NCBI GenBank assembly: GCA_965279735.1
Contig: OZ257260.1
Coordinates: 3,472,001 to 3,536,000 of the forward strand
Length of the DNA: 64,000 nt
Direction of reading: 5' to 3'
From: CAIUGU01 sp965279735
GTDB lineage: Bacteria > Pseudomonadota > Gammaproteobacteria > Steroidobacterales > Steroidobacteraceae
The notes under the pieces were generated by a model, which saw nothing but the letters and a program-made list of their open reading frames with translations, was not told the origin of the DNA and searched no databases. The number at the start of each line of letters is the position of its first letter. The first letter of the stretch is position 1. The position numbers were made by a program, and so were the translations under genes. Below are positions 7,624 to 16,195 of the stretch, piece after piece.

Positions 7624-9021
7624 TCAGAATGCCGCGGAGAGATTGAGAGACAGATAGTGCATGTCGCCCGTTGCGGGTGCGTTGGGCGCGTCTTCGAGGA
7701 AGCGTCCCTTCATCAGGAATACGGCGTCGGCTTCGAGACGCCACACTTGCGGCACCAGCCAGTAACGTACGCGGGTATCGAGCTGGTGGCCTGCGAAATC
7801 GCCGGACCGGCCTGAAGCATCGCGCACGCCCGTGGTCGAGAAACTGTCGGTACGAGCGGCCAGCCATAAAGCACGATAGCTGACCAGCAGATCGAGACGC
7901 CGGGTCGGTGTTCCTTCGAGACGCAGGCCGGGAGAACTGATGTTCGTCCGGCTGATGGCGGAGTCGATTCCCGACGGCCCGAAATCACCCCGTCGCAGGC
8001 CGTAGAGCGTATCGAATCTTCCATAGCGGCTATCCGCGTCGTCGCCGCTCGCATAGTCGTATTCCAGGGAGAGCCGTGGCTTCCAGCCTTCAGCCCACTG
8101 GTACCCGGTTTCAAGGTGATAGAACCAGGCGGCGACATCGAGTTCCGGTGCAGAAAGCGCAGTGCTGGCCCGGATGGATCCAGACTGATAGACGCCCTCG
8201 ATTTCAAAATCCGCGCGTGCAGCCACGGGATCACGGAATAACCGGAAACCCGTGGAATGCAGGTTACGGTTGCGGGTCGCGAGGTCCGGCGTGTCTTTTT
8301 CCGCGAGCTCGAAATGGTAGAGCTCGAGTGCCGCGCTGGGCGTGAGTTTTGGCAAAGTGGCGATGCCGCCCCAGGCCACGAGATCCGAACCCTCGTGGTC
8401 CAGCTGGATGTCGTTGTCCAGGATCGACGGCAGGTCATCAGGCAGATGCCTTTGCGGCAAGACATAGACCAGCGTTGCCGTATTCCCTGCAGCCGAGCGC
8501 AGATCGAGCCGGGCGCCCGAAACCGCGGTCGTTGCATTCCGGTAGTCATCGGCTGCGACAAGCCGGCGTGAACCCAGGTTGAGGATGAAGCGTCCGGCCT
8601 GCAGCGTCGTGGCCGATCCCTTGCCGAAGACGCTGCCGAAATCCGCGATGGCATAGGCCTGCACCGGCTCCAGGGCATTCACTTCGGCAGTGCTGACGCC
8701 GCTCCCCGGTTCCTGCGGGTAGGCACGGGCATCATTGAGTTCCGCCCCGATCCGCAACCACCCTTTGTGGTACTCGCCAAACAGCGTCGTGCGGAAAGTG
8801 AATAAATCCGGAGATGCGTCAAGCCCGACGCGTGGCTGTCCCGTGAGCGTCTCGTAGCGACCGCGGAAAGTGCCGATGAGCTTGAAGTCCGCGGGCGAGC
8901 CGATGCTGGCCTGCAGGGTCCACGGTGCATCGGGCGTGGCAGCCGACACCGTTCGCATCAACGCCAGGCTGATGAGGCATGCGCCGAGCGGGATGCACAA
9001 AGGAGGGAGTCGCGTATTCAT
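7624..9021 (-). CDS. Outer-membrane beta-barrel, alginate-export (AlgE-like) family
   Basis: 465 residues from the ATG at 9021; the open frame extends 26 codons further, but 9021 begins a proper signal peptide (GACLISLALMRTVSA, cleavage before ATPDAPW). The mature chain is a long series of amphipathic strands: FRGRYETLTGQPRVGLD, LFTFRTTLFGEYHKGWLRIGAEL, LQAGRFILNLGSRRLVAADDYRN and a final LSLNLSAAF. RFxLxLGSRRLVAxxxYRN is a hallmark of the alginate_exp barrel family, which includes porins for polysaccharides and small substrates. No alginate genes are nearby. Terminal Phe fits an outer-membrane barrel. A terminator for the upstream sulfate-binding gene lies before it, so it is probably transcribed alone. 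Confidence 0.8.
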   Translation of the reverse strand: MNTRLPPLCIPLGACLISLALMRTVSAATPDAPWTLQASIGSPADFKLIGTFRGRYETLTGQPRVGLDASPDLFTFRTTLFGEYHKGWLRIGAELNDARAYPQEPGSGVSTAEVNALEPVQAYAIADFGSVFGKGSATTLQAGRFILNLGSRRLVAADDYRNATTAVSGARLDLRSAAGNTATLVYVLPQRHLPDDLPSILDNDIQLDHEGSDLVAWGGIATLPKLTPSAALELYHFELAEKDTPDLATRNRNLHSTGFRLFRDPVAARADFEIEGVYQSGSIRASTALSAPELDVAAWFYHLETGYQWAEGWKPRLSLEYDYASGDDADSRYGRFDTLYGLRRGDFGPSGIDSAISRTNISSPGLRLEGTPTRRLDLLVSYRALWLAARTDSFSTTGVRDASGRSGDFAGHQLDTRVRYWLVPQVWRLEADAVFLMKGRFLEDAPNAPATGDMHYLSLNLSAAF

Positions 9022-9080
9022 GGCCTGTCGTTTGCCGGCTTGGATTTCGAGGCCGGGATAGTAGCGGATTTGTGCCGCCC

Positions 9081-9120
9081 AAAAAAAACCGCTCCTCAAC
9101 CTTGGGTCGAGGAGCGGTTT
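9081..9120 (-). terminator. Rho-independent terminator of the sulfate-binding gene
   Basis: On the minus strand a perfect 12-bp stem AAACCGCTCCTC / GAGGAGCGGTTT with an 11-base loop is followed by a run of eight T. It lies 46 bases beyond the stop of the gene at 9166-10188 and points the same way. Confidence 0.9.
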
Positions 9121-9165
9121 GAAAATCGCCCTGTACTTGCGGGGCGAGGGGGTAGGGTGCTTGAG

Positions 9166-10188
9166 CTATGGCGCGTAGATCTGGTCGAAAATGCCGCCGT
9201 CGCCGAAATGTTCCTTCTGTGCCTTCGCCCAGCCACCGAAGTCCGCGATCGTCACCAGCGGGATCTTCGGATACTGGGCGGCATACTTGGCCGCCACCTT
9301 GGCATCGCGTGGCCGGTAGTAGTTCCGGGCGATGATGTCCTGGCCTTCGGGCGAATAGAGATACTCGAGATAGGCCTGCGCCACGTCCTTGGTGCCTTTG
9401 CGCAGCGCGACCTGATCGACCACTGATACCGGTGGTTCAGCGAGCACGCTGACAGAAGGGATGATGATTTCGACCTTGTCAGGACCGAGTTCCTTCACAG
9501 CCAGATGGGCTTCGTTTTCCCATGCCAGCAGCACGTCGCCTATGCCTCGCTGCACGAACGTGGTTGTCGATCCGCGTGCGCCCGTATCCAGCACGGGCAC
9601 GTTCTTGTAGACCTTGCGCACGAAATCCTTTGCTGTCGCAGCGCTGCCGCCCGGCTGCTTGAGGGCCCAGCCCCAGGCTGCGAGATAGTTCCAGCGTGCG
9701 CCGCCCGAGGTCTTCGGGTTCGGCGTGATCACGGCGATGCCCGGCTTGACGATGTCGTTCCAGTCCTTGATCTGTTTCGGGTTGCCCTTGCGAACCAGGA
9801 ACACGATGGTCGAGGTGTACGGCGAGCTGTTGTCCGGCAGACGGCTCTGCCAGTTCAGGGGCAGCCGCTTGCCCTGGGTTGCAATGGCGTCGATGTCAGC
9901 GGCCAGCGCGAGCGTAACCACATCCGCTGCAATGCCATCGATGACGCCGCGTGCCTGTGCGCCTGAACCGCCATGGGACTGGTTGACCTTTACATCGTCA
10001 CCCGTCTTGGCTTTCCAGTACTTCGCGAAGGCGCTGTTGTAGTCGACATACAGCTCACGCGTCGGATCGTAGGAAACATTCAGCAGGGTGACTTCCTTCG
10101 CCTGCGCCACCAGAGAGCCGGTCAGGAGAGAGCCAATGGCCGCCGTAGTGACCACACGGCGCAGCCACGATTTGCTGTTGAAAGACAT
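9166..10188 (-). CDS. sbp: Periplasmic sulfate-binding protein
   Basis: 340 residues from the ATG at 10188, preceded by GGAG; an upstream in-frame ATG lacks support and would spoil the signal peptide (RRVVTTAAIGSLLTGSLVAQA). The mature protein begins KEVTLLNVSYDPTRELYVDYN, contains VNQSHGGSGAQARGVIDG, and later NPKTSGGARWNYLAAW, all classic for CysP/Sbp sulfate and thiosulfate binding proteins. It delivers sulfate to a CysTWA permease, none of which is in the window. A CysB-type regulator lies immediately upstream in the same direction, which fits control by sulfur supply. Confidence 0.93.
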   Translation of the reverse strand: MSFNSKSWLRRVVTTAAIGSLLTGSLVAQAKEVTLLNVSYDPTRELYVDYNSAFAKYWKAKTGDDVKVNQSHGGSGAQARGVIDGIAADVVTLALAADIDAIATQGKRLPLNWQSRLPDNSSPYTSTIVFLVRKGNPKQIKDWNDIVKPGIAVITPNPKTSGGARWNYLAAWGWALKQPGGSAATAKDFVRKVYKNVPVLDTGARGSTTTFVQRGIGDVLLAWENEAHLAVKELGPDKVEIIIPSVSVLAEPPVSVVDQVALRKGTKDVAQAYLEYLYSPEGQDIIARNYYRPRDAKVAAKYAAQYPKIPLVTIADFGGWAKAQKEHFGDGGIFDQIYAP

Positions 10189-10235
10189 GAACGCTCCGAA
10201 GCATTGGAAGTGTGTCCGCATGTTACGCGGCGCCG

Positions 10236-10256
10236 GGTGACGGTTCAGTCGTCACC
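10236..10256. promoter_or_regulatory. Inverted repeat between cysB and sbp
   Basis: GGTGACG and CGTCACC form a perfect 7-bp inverted repeat with a 7-base spacer, followed directly by a third GGTGAC. It lies 48 bases before the sbp start. It may be an operator for sbp or the end of the cysB transcript; there is no T run to make it an intrinsic terminator. Confidence 0.35.
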
Positions 10257-10325
10257 TGGTGACAGAGTGGTAACAATTGCGACTGAAGAGCTGCGCCGCA
10301 ACAGGAGCGGTGGCAACAGGCGGGA

Positions 10326-11300
10326 TCAGCGAATCGGCAGCTTCACGTCGGCGAACAGCGCTTCGAATTCTTCGGGCGAAGTGGCACCCGCGGCACGATC
10401 GATCAGGCGGCGGTTGAGGTGGGGAGCAAACAGCTGCATGAACTCATACATATAGCGACGCAGCAGGCCGCCCCGCGAGAAGCCGATCCAGGTGGTGTGC
10501 AGCGGAAACAGGTGGGAGGCGTCGATGGAGACCAGGTCCTTGTCTGCTTCCGGATCGACGGCCACGTCTGCCAGGATGCCCACCCCGAAGCCGAGGCGGA
10601 CATAGGTCTTGATGACATCGGCATCACGGGCAGTCAGCGCGACGTTCGCGGTCAACCCTGCCTTCGCAAAAATCTGCGGCAGGGAAGAGGAACCCGTGAA
10701 GCTGAACACATAGGTCACGATCGGATAAGCGGCGATCTGCGCGAGAGTGGGTTTCTTCACCTGGGCAAGCGGATGATCGTGCGGCACGACGATGCGTCGG
10801 TACCACTGGTAGCAGGGCAGGAGGATCAGGTTGGGAAACAGGTCCTGCGAGCCGGTGGCGATCGCGAAATCAATCCGGTCGAGCGCGGCCATTTCTGCAA
10901 TCTGTTCCGACGTGCCTTGGTGCAGATGCAGCCGGACATTCGGGTAACGGGTACGGAACTGCTGGATCACCGAGGGCAGTACGTAGCGGGCCTGCGTGTG
11001 CGTCGTGCCGATGGACAGCGTGCCGCGATCCTCATCCTTCAGGTCCTCCGAAATCCCCTTGATGTTCTGCACTTCCCGCAGGATCTTGACCGCCCGGTCG
11101 ATGACCTGCTGCCCTGGCGGGGTGATCTTCGTCAGGGTGCGGCCACTGCGGACGAAAATTCTAAACCCAAGTTCATCCTCCAGCAGCTTGAGCTGTTTGC
11201 TCACGGCGGGCTGCGAGGTGTGCAGTTTTTCGGCTGCCGCAGTGATGTTGAGACCGCTCTGGGCCACCGCCGCGAGATAACGCAGTTGCTGGAGTTTCAT
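10326..11300 (-). CDS. cysB: LysR-family regulator, CysB type
   Basis: 324 residues from the ATG at 11300; the 25 extra codons upstream in the frame do not resemble the family. MKLQQLRYLAAVAQSGLNIT with AEKLHTSQPAVSKQLKLLEDELG is the winged-helix domain of CysB/Cbl, and the effector domain has GTTHTQARYVLPSVI and HQGTSEQIAEM, which are characteristic of CysB. CysB activates sulfate uptake and assimilation in response to N-acetylserine. The gene sits just upstream of a sulfate-binding protein gene in the same direction (137-base gap), supporting a sulfur regulon role. Confidence 0.92.
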   Translation of the reverse strand: MKLQQLRYLAAVAQSGLNITAAAEKLHTSQPAVSKQLKLLEDELGFRIFVRSGRTLTKITPPGQQVIDRAVKILREVQNIKGISEDLKDEDRGTLSIGTTHTQARYVLPSVIQQFRTRYPNVRLHLHQGTSEQIAEMAALDRIDFAIATGSQDLFPNLILLPCYQWYRRIVVPHDHPLAQVKKPTLAQIAAYPIVTYVFSFTGSSSLPQIFAKAGLTANVALTARDADVIKTYVRLGFGVGILADVAVDPEADKDLVSIDASHLFPLHTTWIGFSRGGLLRRYMYEFMQLFAPHLNRRLIDRAAGATSPEEFEALFADVKLPIR

Positions 11301-11373
11301 GGACGCAGCCGGGGCTTGTGGGTCAGTTGCATGCTGCTTGTACAATAACCGAATACATGACCAGCGGCACCCC

Positions 11374-12972
11374 ATGAGTCACTTTCGGATATCAGCCCTC
11401 GCGCTCCTCGCTGTCTTCGGGACGCTGGCCGGCTGCAAGGATCCGGGTCCGAGCGAAGAGGAGCTGGCCGCCGCCGCCCTGGCACGGCAACAGGAAGTCG
11501 CCAGGCTCAACCAGTTTTTTGACCTCGCGTGGGAAGAACGTCTGGCTGCCAGCCCGCAATTGCGTTCGCGGCTCGGGCAACGCATCGACTACGACAAATG
11601 GGACGATCTCTCGGATGATGCCGCCGAGCGCCGTCAGGAACAGGTCCGTCAAACGCTCATCGCCTTAAGTAAATTCGATTACGTGAAGCTCGATCCGGCC
11701 GCGCGCCTGAGCTACGAACTGTTCGAGGAAGAAGCGAACCGCCGCAGCGAGCAGTACCGCTGGCGACAGCATCACTATCTCGTCGACCAGCAGAAGGGCC
11801 TCCAGGCCAGCGTGCCGGCTTTCCTCATCGCTAGTCACCCGATTCGCGACGAATCAGACGCGCTGGCGTACATCGCGCGTCTGCGGGGCATTCAGCCGTT
11901 ATTCCAGCAAGCCGGGGAGCGACTCAAGCAGAGTGAAACACTGGGGGTCATTCCGCCCCGGTTCGTGTTTCCACTGGTTGCGACCGATATCCGCAACGTG
12001 CTGCGTGGTCAGCCCTTCGATCGGTCAAGGGAGGACAGCGTTCTGCTCAAGGATTTCAGGACGAAGATCGCAGCGATCGATCTCCCGGAGGAACGGCGTA
12101 AACAGCTGGAGGAGGAAGCAGCTACTGCGCTCGTCGAATCCGTCAAGCCCGCCTATGAATCGCTCGCGATGACGTTGCGTGCACTGGAAAAGAAAGCGAC
12201 CATGGACGATGGCGTCTGGAAGTTGCCGAATGGCGTGCAGTACTACCGGGCCCAGGTTCGCTGGTACACGACGACGGATCTCACGCCTGAAGAAGCTCAT
12301 CAGCTTGGGCTTGTTGAAGTTGAGCGTGTCCAGAATGAAATCCGTGCACTCATGCCCGCTCTCGATTTCAGCGGGACTCTGCCCGAGTTCTTCCGCTACA
12401 CGAGCAGGCGGTCGGAACTTGCCTATTCGTCTGCGGACTCGGACACGGAGACTGGGCGCGATGCTCCCCTGACGCAAGAGTCCCAAGGCTTGCCGGAATT
12501 CCGGAAACATTTTCCCGCGCCGGGTTATGTGGAAGGCTGGCGACTGTATGCCGAGCGCTTGGCGAAAGAAAACGGCGACGCCGAACCTGCTTCAGAGTAT
12601 CGGCGTCTGGCCACGGAGCTGGTAAGCGCGGTCCGTCTCGTGGTCGATACCGGCATTCATGCGAAACAATGGACGCGCAATGAGGCGATTCAATACCACC
12701 TCGACAACACACCGCTGTCTCGCAGCGCCGCGACTGCGGCAGTCGAGCGCTCCATCGTGTATCCCGGCCAGGCCACCGCGGGAATGGTGGGCCTTCTGCG
12801 TTTCGTGCAGCTCCGCGAGCAGGCGATGGAACAGCTCGGAGCGAATTTCGACAGCCGCGAGTTCCACGCGGTGATCCTCGGCAGCGGGCCCGTGTCCTTC
12901 AATGTGCTGCAGCGACTCGTCAATCGCTACGTAGAAGATGCAAGGGGACGCGCGGACGAGAATGGCAGATAG
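11374..12972 (+). CDS. DUF885-family lipoprotein lacking the metal-binding core
   Basis: 532 residues from ATG 11374, with a lipoprotein signal (LALLAVFGTLAGC, lipobox LAGC). The family is DUF885: LTPEEAHQLGLVEVERVQNEI, YVEGWRLYAERL, RLVVDTGIHAKQWTRNEAI and HAVILGSGPVSFNVL are all present in order. Family members that I know have about 85 more residues between the segment ending YRD and the segment TQExxxLPEFR, including the zinc-ligand motif HExxPGHH. Here GRD is followed directly by APLTQESQGLPEFRKH (junction near 12460-12470), so the predicted catalytic site is gone while the reading frame is intact. It may be an inactive remnant or a repurposed protein. Confidence 0.85.
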   Translation: MSHFRISALALLAVFGTLAGCKDPGPSEEELAAAALARQQEVARLNQFFDLAWEERLAASPQLRSRLGQRIDYDKWDDLSDDAAERRQEQVRQTLIALSKFDYVKLDPAARLSYELFEEEANRRSEQYRWRQHHYLVDQQKGLQASVPAFLIASHPIRDESDALAYIARLRGIQPLFQQAGERLKQSETLGVIPPRFVFPLVATDIRNVLRGQPFDRSREDSVLLKDFRTKIAAIDLPEERRKQLEEEAATALVESVKPAYESLAMTLRALEKKATMDDGVWKLPNGVQYYRAQVRWYTTTDLTPEEAHQLGLVEVERVQNEIRALMPALDFSGTLPEFFRYTSRRSELAYSSADSDTETGRDAPLTQESQGLPEFRKHFPAPGYVEGWRLYAERLAKENGDAEPASEYRRLATELVSAVRLVVDTGIHAKQWTRNEAIQYHLDNTPLSRSAATAAVERSIVYPGQATAGMVGLLRFVQLREQAMEQLGANFDSREFHAVILGSGPVSFNVLQRLVNRYVEDARGRADENGR

Positions 12973-12999
12973 TCGACGTTCATTTCACGGAACCGGAAC

Positions 13000-13689
13000 A
13001 TGCGACACAGGGAACTGCATCGTGCTTCGCGTATCGGCTGGCTGAGGGCCGCCGTGCTGGGAGCCAACGACGGCCTGATCTCGACCGCGAGTCTGGTCGT
13101 CGGCATTGTGGCTGCGGATGCCGCGCGTTCCGATGTGCTCGTTGCAGGAGTCGCTGGTCTTTTTGCGGGGGCGCTGTCGATGGCCGCCGGCGAATATGTT
13201 TCCGTCAGCTCGCAGGCAGATACCGAGAACGCAGATCTCGCGCGCGAACGTGCTGAACTGGCCAGCGATCCTGCTTCGGAACGGACCGAGCTTGCCAATA
13301 TCTATGTCAGCCGCGGCGTCGAACCTGGACTTGCTGCTCAAGTAGCCGGGCAGATGATGGCCAAGGATGCCTTGGGAGCGCACGCGCGCGATGAGCTTGG
13401 CCTGACGGAAATGACCCGCGCGCGACCATTGCAGGCAGCCATGGCCTCGGCAGTAACTTTTTCATGTGGCGCGGTGCTGCCGTTGATTGCAGTCGCTGTG
13501 CTACCTGCGACGATTCTTCTGCCTGGCATCGCATTGATTGTGCTGGTGCTGCTCGCATTGCTGGGCGGCATCGCAGCCCGCGTTGGCGGTGCGCCGGTCC
13601 CCAAAGGTATCCTGAGAGTGACGTTCTGGGGGCTGGCAGCCATGGGAATCACGGCAGCGGTGGGTCATCTGTTCGGGGCGGTCGCGTGA
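13000..13689 (+). CDS. VIT/CCC1-type iron or manganese transporter
   Basis: 229 residues. The N-terminal RIGWLRAAVLGANDGLISTASLVVGI is the diagnostic first helix of the VIT1/CCC1 family, followed by LFAGALSMAAGEYVSVSSQ with the conserved AAGEYVSV. A charged cytoplasmic segment with many Glu/Asp (ENADLARERAELASDPASER) corresponds to the metal-binding loop region. The C-terminal half has three more hydrophobic helices. Members move Fe2+ or Mn2+ out of the cytosol across the membrane. The GTGA overlap with the following lipoprotein gene suggests coupled translation. Confidence 0.88.
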   Translation: MRHRELHRASRIGWLRAAVLGANDGLISTASLVVGIVAADAARSDVLVAGVAGLFAGALSMAAGEYVSVSSQADTENADLARERAELASDPASERTELANIYVSRGVEPGLAAQVAGQMMAKDALGAHARDELGLTEMTRARPLQAAMASAVTFSCGAVLPLIAVAVLPATILLPGIALIVLVLLALLGGIAARVGGAPVPKGILRVTFWGLAAMGITAAVGHLFGAVA

Positions 13690-13991
13690 AGCGCAGATCT
13701 GCGTCGGCTCTCGTGTTCACGCTCCTTTCCGCGTGCACCGCTGCCGCACTTCAGCCTGCGAATGAGAACGCTGCTTCACGCCCAGCAGATTCAATCGCAT
13801 GGACCCAGGCGATCGAGCTCCTGAAGAGCGGGCGAGTTGCCGCAGTGGTGCAGCTGCACGACTTGAGTGTGACGCTCACGACTGAAGAGGGCGGGAAGTT
13901 CGTGACGAGGGAGCCGGCGATCGACGCTATTTTCGCGGCGATCGCCATGCATGCCCCGAACGCCAGGTCAATTATCGTCGCGACCGAGTAG
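13686..13991 (+). CDS. Small lipoprotein of unknown function
   Basis: 101 residues from a GTG at 13686 that overlaps the VIT gene stop by four bases. The N-terminus is a lipoprotein signal with lipobox LLSAC near residue 17. The mature part contains WTQAIELLKSGRVAAVVQLH, followed by DLSVTLTTEEGGKFVTREP and AIDAIFAAI, which looks like a small alpha/beta domain binding a partner rather than an enzyme. I have no family name. The overlap suggests co-expression with the metal transporter, but no functional link is proven. Confidence 0.65.
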   Translation: MKRRSASALVFTLLSACTAAALQPANENAASRPADSIAWTQAIELLKSGRVAAVVQLHDLSVTLTTEEGGKFVTREPAIDAIFAAIAMHAPNARSIIVATE

Positions 13992-13996
13992 CGCTA

Positions 13997-15124
13997 TCAG
14001 AGTGCCTTGACGGGATTGGTGAGCGTCCCGATGCCGTCGTAGGTGCAGACCGACAGATCGCCATCCTTGAAGAAGACCTGCGGGTTGCGCGCGTTGCCCA
14101 CGCCACCGGGTGTGCCGGTTGCGATCACATCGCCGGCCTGCAACGTCAGGATGTTCGAGGCGTACACCACCTGTTCGAACACGGTGTGGATCATCAGTGA
14201 TGTATTGGCGTCCTGCATCACCTGGCCGTTCAGCGAATAGCGGATGCGGAGGTTCTGCGGGTTGCTCACGAATTCCTTCGGCACGATGAACGGACCCATC
14301 GGTGCAAAGGTGTCGTGCGACTTGCCCATCAGCCAGTCGGAACCGTACCGCGTATCGCCGCGGCCTTCCCGGTCCGATACGTCATTCTCGAGCGTGTACC
14401 CGAAGATGTAGGTAGCGGCCTGCGCGAGCGGGACACGGCTTGCCTGCCTGCCGATCACTACGCCGAGTTCGCACTCCCAATCGACCTGTTTCCTGCCGGG
14501 AGGCAGGAGGATCGTTTCCCGCTCTGCGATGATCGCCGACGTGGACTTCATGAACATGTAGGGATTCCAGCGCTTGTCATCAGCCTGTCGTTCCCAGATG
14601 GCAGTCGCACTCTTCGTGCCAGGAGGCGCAGTCCCCGGTTCGTTGCCGAGCGGGACGCCGAGATCGCGGACCCCCGACGTTTCCGCGGCGTGCTCGCGAT
14701 AGTTGACCGCCGTATTGAGCAGCTTCGAGGGATACATGATCGGTGGCCGCACCCGTACTGACACCAGCTCGTGCACATACGCAGGGCGCTGATTGGCTGG
14801 CGTCGAGTTCACGATGGCGACGATCTGCAGGATGCGTTCGCGCAGGCCCTGGTCGTAGCGCGCGATCAGGTCCTTCATGTCGCTCGGTGGCACGACAGCC
14901 GAGGCCGGCGTCCGGATCGCGGCGTGGGCGGCAGGGAAATCCACGATCAGGGAGTCGCGCAGCACGATGCCCACCACGGTCTGACCCTGGATTTCGAATG
15001 TTCCCAGCTTGAAGCCCGGCTGGGCTGGTGGTGCGGCTGCCTGGACGCTACTTATTGCAACGGCGATGGACCCCAGCAGGAGCAGAAAACGGGTAACGGT
15101 TGAACGCATGACTATTCTTTTCAT
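13997..15124 (-). CDS. Fumarylacetoacetate-hydrolase-family protein with export signal
   Basis: 375 residues. The C-terminal two thirds is a full FAH domain: KLLNTAVNYREHAAE, the metal-ligand pair in DWECELGVVIGR, the Asp-bearing ENDVSDREGRGD, and GDVIATGTPGGVG. FAH-fold enzymes cleave C-C bonds or isomerise in aromatic degradation, normally in the cytoplasm. Here the N-terminus is a convincing signal peptide (RFLLLLGSIAVAISSVQA, cleavage near AAAPPAQP), so the enzyme is probably periplasmic. Starts at 15124 or 15109 are both possible. It is convergent with the small lipoprotein gene and divergent from a ModA-like binding protein. Confidence 0.85.
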   Translation of the reverse strand: MKRIVMRSTVTRFLLLLGSIAVAISSVQAAAPPAQPGFKLGTFEIQGQTVVGIVLRDSLIVDFPAAHAAIRTPASAVVPPSDMKDLIARYDQGLRERILQIVAIVNSTPANQRPAYVHELVSVRVRPPIMYPSKLLNTAVNYREHAAETSGVRDLGVPLGNEPGTAPPGTKSATAIWERQADDKRWNPYMFMKSTSAIIAERETILLPPGRKQVDWECELGVVIGRQASRVPLAQAATYIFGYTLENDVSDREGRGDTRYGSDWLMGKSHDTFAPMGPFIVPKEFVSNPQNLRIRYSLNGQVMQDANTSLMIHTVFEQVVYASNILTLQAGDVIATGTPGGVGNARNPQVFFKDGDLSVCTYDGIGTLTNPVKAL

Positions 15125-15206
15125 ATGACCCCCGGACGTGAGAGCGATAAAGTAATGCGGTTACCGGTGGAAAGCCACGGGTGCTTCATATTAATAAGGG
15201 GTTCCG

Positions 15207-15959
15207 ATGCTCAAGCGCACAGGCTGGCTGTTGTTGGTGGCCGGTTGTTTCTGGGGTCCTCTCGCAGGTGCAGCAACCATCGCGTTGCTGAGTACGGGTG
15301 CCGTTGAACCGGGCATCAGGATTGCCGCCGGAAAATTCGAAAAGGCGACAGGCCACGTTGTCAGCATCACGTATCGGACCGCTCCGGAGGTCAGGGAAGA
15401 TCTCAAGATGCAGACGTCCTGGGATCTGGCCATCGCAACGCCCGCAACAGTCGACGAATACACTCGCACAGGCCTGTTCGCCCCCGGAGCAATCACGCTG
15501 GGACGAGTCGGTGTAGGCGTCGCGGTGCGTCAGGGTGCGCCGCTCCCGGATATTTCAACGCCAGAAGCAATCAAGCGTGCCGTGCTCGACGCGGAAGGGG
15601 TCGTTTTCAGCCGCGGATCCACGGGGCAATACACAGAGTCGATGCTTAAGGCGCTGGGTGTATTCGAGCGGGCTGAATCGCGGATCGTTCGCACCGCGCG
15701 GGGGACGGACGCGATGGAACGTCTCAAGCGAGGCAAGGATCGGGAGATCGGGTTCGGAGCGCTGACCGAGATTTCCGAGCATACGAGCACGGGCATCGTG
15801 CTGGTGGGTGCGCTACCGGGCGAGCTGCAGAGCTACACCACCTATACGATCGGCCGGCTCACGAAAGCGGCGAACGCCGCAGCAGCAGATGCATTCCTTG
15901 CGTATCTGGCGAGCCCCGCAGGCCGCGCTGATTTTCGTGCTGCCGGCATCGTCGAGTAG
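15207..15959 (+). CDS. ModA-like periplasmic substrate-binding protein
   Basis: 250 residues with a signal peptide (GWLLLVAGCFWGPLAGA) and AAGG/AAGGGG ribosome site just upstream. The mature part STGAVEPGIRIAAGKFEKATGH, RTAPEVREDLKMQTSWDLAI and the end FLAYLASPAGRADFRAAGI are those of the molybdate-binding-like (ModA/ABC type 2) family. Such orphan ModA-like proteins often have altered ligand specificity. There is no permease or ATPase gene beside it. It is divergent from the exported FAH protein over an 82-base gap, so the two may share control. Confidence 0.75.
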   Translation: MLKRTGWLLLVAGCFWGPLAGAATIALLSTGAVEPGIRIAAGKFEKATGHVVSITYRTAPEVREDLKMQTSWDLAIATPATVDEYTRTGLFAPGAITLGRVGVGVAVRQGAPLPDISTPEAIKRAVLDAEGVVFSRGSTGQYTESMLKALGVFERAESRIVRTARGTDAMERLKRGKDREIGFGALTEISEHTSTGIVLVGALPGELQSYTTYTIGRLTKAANAAAADAFLAYLASPAGRADFRAAGIVE

Positions 15960-16195
15960 GGGTTGAACAGGCGTCGGGGGGTTGACTCAGGGGAGTATTC
16001 GGACCAGTTTTGGCGCACGCAAAAGCGCCTGTGCACCCCCACGGAGCAGCCTGGCGCAGGGAACACACGGAAATGACAGCATGGCATGTCCCTTGCAGTC
16101 GGATAGTGGTCATTTAACGCAGGCAAACCCGCTGCCCGGCATGCCGCGATGAATTCACGGATTGGATCTCAAGGACGAGGCTGCGCAACTTAACG

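Noticed and set aside
11325..11373. TACAAT as -10 of the DUF885 gene
   Set aside because: The only -35-like hexamers are at wrong distances (8 or 19 bases), so I do not list a promoter.
13464..13685. 5' extension of the small lipoprotein gene frame into the VIT gene
   Set aside because: The extension is antisense-free but in another frame of a well-supported transporter; the GTG at 13686 with lipobox right after is the natural start.
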